Source of the DNA: CAZMXS01 sp964570325
GTDB taxonomy: Bacteria; Verrucomicrobiota; Kiritimatiellia; CAIQIC01; CAZMXS01
Direction: 5' to 3'
NCBI GenBank assembly: GCA_964570325.1
Contig: CAZMXS010000045.1
Coordinates: 1 to 40,810 of the forward strand
DNA: 40,810 nt
Each line of letters begins with the position of its first letter. Position 1 is the first letter of the stretch. This document shows, in pieces, positions 35,716-40,810 of this stretch. The notes beneath the pieces were generated by a model that was not told the origin of the DNA, did no database searches, and worked only from the letters and a program-made list of their open reading frames with translations. The position numbers and the translations under genes were made by a program.

Positions 35716-36249
35716 CTATTGGAACAGGACAAACTCGCCGCGACGGTTCAGGCGCCACGACTCTTCGTCATGCCCGAACGCGACCGGCTTATCCTCGCCG
35801 TAGCTCTTCGTTTGGATGCGGGAGCCGTCAATACCTTTGCTGACCAGATAGGCCCGAATAGCCAGTGCGCGCCGCTCGCCCAGCGCCAGATTATATTCCT
35901 CGCTGCCGCGCTCGTCGCAATTGCCTTCCACAATCACACCCACCGCCGCGTTTTTGGACAAATATTCCGCCACGGCATCGCACTTAGCCGCTTCGCCGCC
36001 GCCAATGGTGGAACTGTCGTAATCGAAATACACCGGCTGGAACTGACCCGCCATCTCGGTAAACGAGCCTTCGCCCGGCCGCGCGGAAAGCGTCGAATCA
36101 TCTCCATACAATCCACCGCTGCCGGCCACGCCGCCAATGTTTTCGCTGTCCAGCCCGGCCCCCGATCGCGGTTTCTTCTTGCAGCCGCTCACGGCCACGA
36201 TACAGCACAGTCCTACCACGAGAACGCCCAGCCAACGCCTGCTCATCAT
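35716..36249 (-). CDS. pal: Peptidoglycan-associated lipoprotein Pal
   Basis: 177 residues. A lipoprotein signal with lipobox AVSGC (Cys23) is followed by a Gly/Ser-rich linker and an OmpA-like domain (about 70-177). That domain has VYFDYDSSTI, VEGNCDERGSEEYNLALGERRA and a final NRRGEFVLF. Pal anchors the outer membrane to peptidoglycan and works with TolB. AAGGAG lies upstream of tandem ATGs at 36249 and 36246. It follows tolB by 54 bp on the same strand, the usual order, and ends at a strong terminator. Confidence 0.94.
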   Translation of the reverse strand: MMSRRWLGVLVVGLCCIVAVSGCKKKPRSGAGLDSENIGGVAGSGGLYGDDSTLSARPGEGSFTEMAGQFQPVYFDYDSSTIGGGEAAKCDAVAEYLSKNAAVGVIVEGNCDERGSEEYNLALGERRALAIRAYLVSKGIDGSRIQTKSYGEDKPVAFGHDEESWRLNRRGEFVLFQ

Positions 36250-36303
36250 CTTCTGCTTCTCCTTGATTTTTATCAGCCGTCCAAACCGCCAAAAAAGCTT
36301 TTA

Positions 36304-37509
36304 TTATTTCGGCGACCACGAAGGCGAAGACCAGTCGCCTGAACCTTCGAGTAAAGCTATAGGGGGGTCGCCCATCGTGTCAAGGAGGTAAATACCCGAG
36401 CGATAGCGCACTGAGCGCTTACAGGCGAGGTGCCGCCCGTACGGCGCCCAGGCGGGATCTTCGTAGTCGGCATCGCCCGGCGTGATCTGCTTCGTTTCGC
36501 GGGTGTCCGGATCCATCACGTACACTTGGAAATGACCGCCGACCAGGCTCGCGTAGGCGATCAGCCCGCCCGGTCCCCAATCGGGCGCGACATTCTGCGA
36601 ACCGCGCCCCGTCAATCGCGCCGGGTTTCCGCCGTTGCGCGAGATCATAAAAAGCTGCGGTGTGCCGGCCTGATCGGAAACATACACAATCCGGTTGCCG
36701 TCGGGCGACCAGGAGGGGCTGGCTTCGCCCGCGCCCTTGGTGGTGGTCAACCTCGTCAACTGCCCGCTGGCCAGATGCTTCACATACAGTTCAGGATTAC
36801 CGTCCTTGGAAAGAATCATGGCGACGTATGCGCCATCCGGGGAAAACGCGCCGCCGGTATTCAAGCCGGGATAGCTGGCCACGCGCGTCCGGGCGCCGGA
36901 GGCCAAGTCAATAATATACAAATCCGGAAAACGCTTGAGGTAGGAAGTGTAGATGATTCGGCCGCCATCCGGACTCCATTTGGGACTTCCGCTGATGGAG
37001 TTATCGCGCGTCAGTTGAACCAGACCCTGGCCGTCAGAATCGCAAATATACACTTCCTTGCTCTTGGTCTGGTTGCCTACCACGGCCAGTTTTGCGCCAA
37101 AGAAACTCTTGCGCCCGGTGATCGCGTAAAGGATCTCATCGGCCGCCTTGTGCGCCAGTTGGCGCGCGTCCGCCGCGTTCGCACTGTAACGCTTGTTCAG
37201 CAGGCTACGCTGTGACGCGGTCTCGAAAACCTGGCACTTGGCGCTGACGGAACCGCCCTCATCCGCGGCCTCCCCCAGCAGGCTGAATTCACCGCCGGAA
37301 TTGACCAGCGCGAACCAGCCAGACCGGATCAGATCCGCCTCCAACGTGCGCCGGAACATCGTTGCTGCGCCGCCGCCCGCCGCGGCGAAGCCGTGCATGT
37401 TCAACGCCGACTTCTGTCCCGTGCCTTTAACCACCCGTACCTGGGCCGGCGCGGAGACCACGCCTGCCGCCAGACTCAACGCTATCAAAGCTCCCAACCA
37501 TTTCTTCAT
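36304..37509 (-). CDS. tolB: Tol-Pal system protein TolB
   Basis: 401 residues with an excellent GGAGGA ribosome-binding site before ATG 37509. The signal peptide is MKKWLGALIALSLAAGVVSAPAQ, so the product is periplasmic. An N-terminal domain (about 25-150) is followed by a beta-propeller of WD40-like PD40 repeats, seen as repeated SPKWSPDG, GAFSPDG, SPSWSPDG, APDWGPGG and DPAWAPYG. TolB binds Pal and links the TolQRA motor to the outer membrane. tolQ, tolR and tolA are not in this window, so the Tol cluster is split or lies outside. A candidate promoter is upstream. Confidence 0.93.
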   Translation of the reverse strand: MKKWLGALIALSLAAGVVSAPAQVRVVKGTGQKSALNMHGFAAAGGGAATMFRRTLEADLIRSGWFALVNSGGEFSLLGEAADEGGSVSAKCQVFETASQRSLLNKRYSANAADARQLAHKAADEILYAITGRKSFFGAKLAVVGNQTKSKEVYICDSDGQGLVQLTRDNSISGSPKWSPDGGRIIYTSYLKRFPDLYIIDLASGARTRVASYPGLNTGGAFSPDGAYVAMILSKDGNPELYVKHLASGQLTRLTTTKGAGEASPSWSPDGNRIVYVSDQAGTPQLFMISRNGGNPARLTGRGSQNVAPDWGPGGLIAYASLVGGHFQVYVMDPDTRETKQITPGDADYEDPAWAPYGRHLACKRSVRYRSGIYLLDTMGDPPIALLEGSGDWSSPSWSPK

Positions 37510-37537
37510 TCACTTCCTCCAAAGCGATAAGCGCAGG

Positions 37538-37566
37538 AATGTAAGAACATGCCGCGCCGGAAACAA
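37538..37566 (-). promoter_or_regulatory. Candidate promoter of tolB-pal
   Basis: On the minus strand TTGTTT (37566-37561) and TACATT (37543-37538) are separated by 17 bp, about 29 bp before the tolB start. The boxes are only moderate matches. Confidence 0.3.
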
Positions 37567-37629
37567 GCAGAGAAGTTGAACCGACCGGGGCCCTCCCAAA
37601 AGTGCGCATCTGCGATTCATTGATCTGGA

Positions 37630-38259
37630 TCAGGCGGCGAGCGGCCAGAGGGAGTCCATTTCCCCGTTCCAAAGTCTGACGGTGACCTGCAGGAGCGCAG
37701 CGAAGCCGGTTTTGGTCCCGAACTGACCAGTGCGTTTGAGGCGGTTCTGGAACTGGGCGCACAGCGTCTCCACCGGTCCGCTTCCGATCGGCACGCCCAG
37801 TGCGGCGCCGAGGGCGTGGAGATGCTCACTGAAGTGATGGAAGTCCAGCATGGCCTTTGAGCATTTCTCGAAGCGGTCTTGGTAGATGTTCCATAGCCAC
37901 ACGCCGCCATCCATGACGAAGAAGATGGCCTTCGCCCGTCCGGGACCCATCCGCAAGGCCGATCAGTGGAGGAGGACGCCGAAGTCATGCGGCGAAGTTT
38001 CCGCTGGAAGCGCCACGATATGCTGGTCCATGATGGCCTTACGCTTTCCGCTGACGGCCGGCAGGGCAGAGAGCTTGAAGATGACCCCGGAGCGGATCTC
38101 GTGCCAGTGGACGCATTCGCTTAGTTGCCGGTTCTTTTGGTTGCGGCCCCAGTTCTTCCCGCGGTGGCGAGCATTCCAGCCATCGGCCATCACGATGAGC
38201 GTGTCCTTAAAGGTCGCGGTCCCGCTTCTGCCTTGACGTTCATATTCACCGCATTTAGC
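37630..38259 (-). pseudogene. ISKra4-like transposase remnant
   Basis: The frame reads VMADGWNARHRGKNWG, then HWHEIRSGVIFKL, an in-frame TGA (37965-37963), FFVMDGGVWLWNIYQDRF, LDFHHFSEHLHALGAALG and finally VPIGSGPVETLCAQFQNRLKR. These are the blocks of the ISKra4-like DDE transposase family. The N-terminal half is missing. A segment that I estimate at about 100 residues is also missing between LHALGAALG and VPIGSGPVE, where intact relatives carry more sequence. The upstream end abuts the terminal repeat of the ISAs1-type element, so that element or a deletion cut it. It is not functional. Confidence 0.75.
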
Positions 38260-38270
38260 CAGGGTCTTTT
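38260..38270 (+). repeat. Left terminal inverted repeat of the ISAs1-type element
   Basis: CAGGGTCTTTT is the exact reverse complement of the bases at 40171-40181. It abuts the ISKra4-like remnant and lies 12 bp beyond the transposase stop. Confidence 0.7.
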
Positions 38271-38282
38271 GTTTTGAGGGGT

Positions 38283-40087
38283 TCATTGAGCACGGATAAG
38301 GTTGAGAGGGAGGCTGGTACGAGCGGCGCAGGCTTCCATGCGAGCGGGTAAGCCGCCGTACGTTTCGAGCGCCGGTTGAGCCGAGGCCAACGAGGCGTTT
38401 CGAAGCAGGGCCAGGGCGCCCACGATATTGGGCTTTCGGCTTCGCGTCTTGTCCTCCCAGCCGCATGCATCGCGGCGCCAGTGGTTTCGGTTTTCGACTC
38501 CGGCCCAATGCCCGCGGATCAGCGCCAACCAGCGCTCGGGCGAACGCTCGGGACCGGCCAGGCTGCTGAGGAAGTATCGGGTTTCTGTCGTCTGGAGCTT
38601 GCCCTTGCGCGTAACGGTCGAACGGACCGCCACGAAGCTACGGGCGAAGGGGAAGTCGGTCTGCAGGGGCTCCGCGACCGTCAAGAACAGGTCCCGCCGT
38701 TCGAGCCATCCATGATGCTTCTCTTCGACGGCAAAAGGGGGGAGCCGACGGCCAGAGCCTTCTGCGCGGTGTCCCACAGCGTCGGCTGGTTGGCTTTGAT
38801 CTGCACGAGATACTCGCCGCCGCGCTCCACGATCAGCCGGGCGGTCTCGCGCTGGGCGTGCAAGGCATCCGCCGTGACGACCTGTCCGTCGAGCGAAGGT
38901 GTGCGCTCGATCAGGCGTTGAGCGGCTTTCATCTCACAGGACGCGCCGTCCCCTTCCTTCTGGCGAATCACGACCTGAGCCTGCGGGACACCCTTGTCGT
39001 GGTCCACCAGGCTCAGCGTTCCGATGGTTTCGCGGATGAGCTTGCCGTCCAGGGCCAGGGCGCCCGGCAACGACCCCGCCTGCGAGCGCAGCCACTCGTT
39101 CAAGACCGTAGCCAACGCCTCCAAATCCACGCGGGCCAGTAGATCGTAATACACCCGATAGCGCGGCACGTCGCGAAAACACCGGCTCCTCTTCCTCAGC
39201 GGCAGCCCCAGATGCTTGCGTTGCGATTGTTTCAGCCGCCAGCCGAAGCGATAGAACTGGGCGATGTCCCGCTGTCCGCACAAGAGCGCCATCACAATGA
39301 TCGAGAGGATCGAACCGATCCGAAAGCGGCTGTTGCGCGCGCGGGGGTCTGGGACCCGTTGTAGAGCATCCATTAGCGAGCGCAACTGCGTATCTTTCAC
39401 CGGCAACATTCCCGTCGGCGCGGCCGTCTGGCCCCCCGCCTGTTCCGACGGCAAGCGTGCGGCCGCCACCCGCGCTCGAGCGTCCGGATGGAGGGCTTTG
39501 AGCCACAGCCGCTTGGGCCGATCGTTGGGCACGTAGAAGTCCGCCCGATGCCGGCTGTAGCCTTGGCTCATCCCCACCGGAATCCATCCCGCAGCCTTGT
39601 AGCCGGTCCCGGCGAACTGCTCGATGTCGGTGAACGTCTCCGCCAGCAATGGCTTGTATCCGAACTGCTTCCGCCACTGCGTGCCAAGAACCCGCATGGC
39701 CGCTCCCAGGACTTGCGAGGCCCGGTTCGGGTGCGCTCCTTTCTCCCCCAACAGCAGAAACCGCCGATTCTGCACCACCAGTTTCAGCCGTTCGGCCCGT
39801 TGGGCGTGGGTCCAGCCGATCCACTCATCCCGATCCTTCAGCCGGTAGCTGGCCGCACCCCAAGCCAACAGGCCAATCCACTCGCCGTCGAGCACGGCTA
39901 CTTGCCGTAAAAAGTCGCCGACCGGCGGCGTCTTGCCCAGGTAATGTCCATCGTCCAGGATTCGATCGAATCGCTTCACGTCCTCGGGCAACGTGACGAC
40001 ACGAATTTCGAGTCTTGAGTGGTTCACAGCGGCCCCCGCTGAGCGGGGCCGCTCCCGTCGTAATGAGGTTTGAGTGAGTGATTTCAT
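38283..40087 (-). pseudogene. DruA/DUF4338-ISAs1 fusion transposase, frameshifted
   Basis: Frame one runs from ATG 40087 to 38681 (468 residues). A DruA/DUF4338 domain spans about 27-205 (DDGHYLGKTPPVGDFLRQVA, LLAWGAASYRLKDRDEWIGW, AETFTDIEQFAGTGYKAAGW). The ISAs1 domain starts near 235, with D347 (LDGKLIRE) and D407 (TADALHAQ). Frame two (38777-38283) continues HHGWLERRDLFLTVAEPLQ and holds the third catalytic residue in HWAGVENRNHW. The frames differ by -1, and the switch most likely lies at the C6T4 run (38742-38733 on the minus strand). As read, the catalytic triad is split, so the transposase is probably inactive unless frameshifting occurs. Confidence 0.8.
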
Positions 40088-40170
40088 CCCACGCTACTTC
40101 ACCTGAAAACCCGCAACCTGTTCAGCCCAAAATCAACCACCCTCCTATCAACCACTTGTTACGGACAACG

Positions 40171-40181
40171 AAAAGACCCTG
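40171..40181 (-). repeat. Right terminal inverted repeat of the ISAs1-type element
   Basis: AAAAGACCCTG matches the left end in reverse complement over 11 of 11 bases. Similarity stops beyond that, so the conserved end is short. Confidence 0.7.
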
Positions 40182-40210
40182 CGTGACGTTCGCCTGCAAG
40201 AAGATCATGT

Positions 40211-40244
40211 TTGACGATCGGACACAGTATCACTATAGTATCAC
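40211..40244 (+). promoter_or_regulatory. Toxin-antitoxin promoter with direct-repeat operator
   Basis: TTGACG (40211-40216) and TATAGT (40234-40239) are 17 bp apart. The 8-mer AGTATCAC is repeated at 40226-40233 and 40237-40244, an 11-bp period, so both copies face the same side of the helix and flank and overlap the -10. This fits autorepression by the antitoxin. Transcription would begin near 40246, at the start codon. Confidence 0.65.
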
Positions 40245-40246
40245 AT

Positions 40247-40504
40247 ATGAAGACAGAACTGGTCACAACGCTCAAAAGGCAGGCAACCCGAATCCTCTCG
40301 GTTCTCGACGAAGAGAAAGACCCCATTCTCATCACCGAGCACGGCCGCCCAGCCGCATACCTTGTGGATGTTCAGACTTTTGAGCATCTTCAGAACAGGA
40401 TGCGAATCCTGGAGGGTATTGCCCGCGGCGAAAAAGCCATCCAAGAAGGCCGAGCGTGTTCTCATGAACAGGCTCAGAAGAGGATGAAGCGATGGTTGAG
40501 CTGA
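40247..40504 (+). CDS. Phd/YefM-family antitoxin
   Basis: 85 residues from ATG 40247. An upstream in-frame TTG at 40211 lies within the -35 box and is unlikely. The N-terminal Phd fold reads KTELVTTLKRQATRILSVLDEEKDPILITEHGRPAAYLVDVQTFEHLQ, with the ITxxGRPxAxLV pattern. A C-terminal helix (MRILEGIARGEKAIQEGRACSHEQAQKRMKRWL) would wrap the toxin. There is no Shine-Dalgarno, and the predicted transcript starts at or just before the ATG, so leaderless translation is possible. It overlaps the toxin gene by 13 bp. Confidence 0.9.
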   Translation: MKTELVTTLKRQATRILSVLDEEKDPILITEHGRPAAYLVDVQTFEHLQNRMRILEGIARGEKAIQEGRACSHEQAQKRMKRWLS

Positions 40505-40794
40505 TCTGGTCTGAGCCAGCCCTTCAGGATCTGGACGCCATCGCCGACTATATCGCACTGGACAAGCCCGAAGCCGCAAGGGACCTCGTGGCGCGGGTGT
40601 TCAAGAAGGTTGACGCCCTCAGACGATTCCCCCGCCTCGGCTCCTGCCCTCCCGAACTGCCGGGAATGCCTTATCGACAACTGGTCATTCCTCCCTGCCG
40701 AGTCTTCTACAGGACCGAGCAGAAAAAGGTACTCGTCCTTCATGTGATGCGAGGCGAGCAACTCCTGAAACCCGGGCTTTTCGAGAACGACTGA
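40492..40794 (+). CDS. RelE/ParE-family toxin
   Basis: 100 residues: VELIWSEPALQDLDAIADYIALDKPEAARDLV, then RFPRLGSCPPELPGMPYRQLVIPPCRVFYRTEQKKVLVLHVMRGEQLL. This is the ParE/RelE plasmid-stabilisation fold with the usual helix pair followed by beta-strands. Ending on the HVMRGEQLL segment is common to ParE-type members. ParE types act on gyrase and RelE types cut mRNA; I cannot separate them by eye, though the lack of obvious catalytic Lys/Arg clusters favours ParE. The start overlaps the antitoxin by 13 bp. The module adjoins the IS element. Confidence 0.88.
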   Translation: MVELIWSEPALQDLDAIADYIALDKPEAARDLVARVFKKVDALRRFPRLGSCPPELPGMPYRQLVIPPCRVFYRTEQKKVLVLHVMRGEQLLKPGLFEND

Positions 40795-40810
40795 AGAAAG
40801 AACAGGCGAA

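Larger units (their letters stand above)
38260..40181 (-). mobile_element. ISAs1-family insertion sequence carrying a DruA-domain transposase
   Basis: Perfect 11-bp terminal inverted repeats bound the element: CAGGGTCTTTT at 38260-38270 and AAAAGACCCTG at 40171-40181. The total is 1922 bp, longer than usual ISAs1 elements (about 1.2-1.3 kb from memory). The excess matches the N-terminal DruA domain. No target-site duplication is visible: the left flank reads GCATTTAGC and the right flank CGTGACGTT. The insertion is therefore old, rearranged, or bounded slightly differently. Confidence 0.72.

Noticed and set aside
38733..38742. Programmed -1 ribosomal frameshift signal in the transposase
   Set aside because: The upstream frame reads TCC CCC CTT TTG, which does not form an X-XXY-YYZ heptamer, and I know of no recoding in ISAs1. 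An indel is simpler.
38260..40181. A Druantia defence island based on the DruA domain
   Set aside because: The other Druantia genes (DruB-DruE, a large helicase) are absent, and the domain is fused to a transposase within IS ends.
38250..40191. Target-site duplication of the ISAs1-type element
   Set aside because: Left flank GCATTTAGC and right flank CGTGACGTT do not match over 8-10 bp.

Overview
The window is a GC-rich bacterial chromosome segment packed with housekeeping genes: secA, pcnB, parC/parE, ruvC, yebC, tatA/tatC, tolB/pal, glmM and a tRNA-Ala. Tol-Pal, a lipoprotein and Tat genes indicate a Gram-negative envelope. I infer a member of the PVC superphylum, most likely Kiritimatiellota, Lentisphaerota or Verrucomicrobiota. 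The reasons are a long SecA with a large internal insertion, a soluble Ser/Thr kinase with Planctomycetes-style leucine-rich repeats and a C-type-lectin-like domain, and TTTTTCCAA/TTGGAAAAA mini-palindromes. This placement comes from family resemblance, not a phylogeny.

Region by region. 1-4484 (+) is a four-gene phosphorelay cluster: CheY-like receiver, CheC-type phosphatase, hybrid PAS-GAF-PAS histidine kinase with receiver, and a receiver with a cysteine ribbon. The last three genes are joined by ATGA overlaps. 4491-12907 (-) holds pcnB, secA, parC and parE. A DUF3047 exported protein (+) starts only 24 bp from the parE start. 13708-17169 (-) is ruvC, yebC and an EF-G-like GTPase. 17385-20120 has a small zinc-ribbon protein, two adjacent membrane-anchored proteins of unknown function, a stand-alone cyclic-nucleotide-binding protein and a STAS protein. 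20367-23685 carries a PEGA-domain protein, MTA phosphorylase and a B12-binding radical SAM protein. 23824-28277 has the large Ser/Thr kinase and, divergently, an exported phospholipase-D-like protein. A decayed ferritin-like gene and tRNA-Ala(CGC) follow.

28789-37509 (-) is a long same-strand block. In transcription order it is tolB, pal, a strong intrinsic terminator, tatA, tatC, a degenerate phosphohexomutase paralogue, an intact GlmM-type mutase, and a molybdate/tungstate-type ABC transporter (binding protein, permease, ATPase). 37630-40181 is mobile-element debris: an ISKra4-like transposase remnant beside a frameshifted ISAs1-family element. That element's transposase carries an N-terminal DruA/DUF4338 domain and lies within perfect 11-bp terminal inverted repeats. 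40211-40794 is a Phd/ParE-type toxin-antitoxin module with a clear promoter.

The most interesting items are: (1) a phosphohexomutase paralogue that has lost its phosphoserine and two metal-binding aspartates but is translationally coupled to tatC and sits beside the intact enzyme; (2) the DruA-ISAs1 fusion inside IS ends; (3) the kinase-LRR-lectin fusion with no membrane segment; (4) paired palindromes read in frame inside a coding sequence; (5) a toxin-antitoxin promoter whose direct repeats overlap the -10 and that predicts a leaderless antitoxin mRNA.
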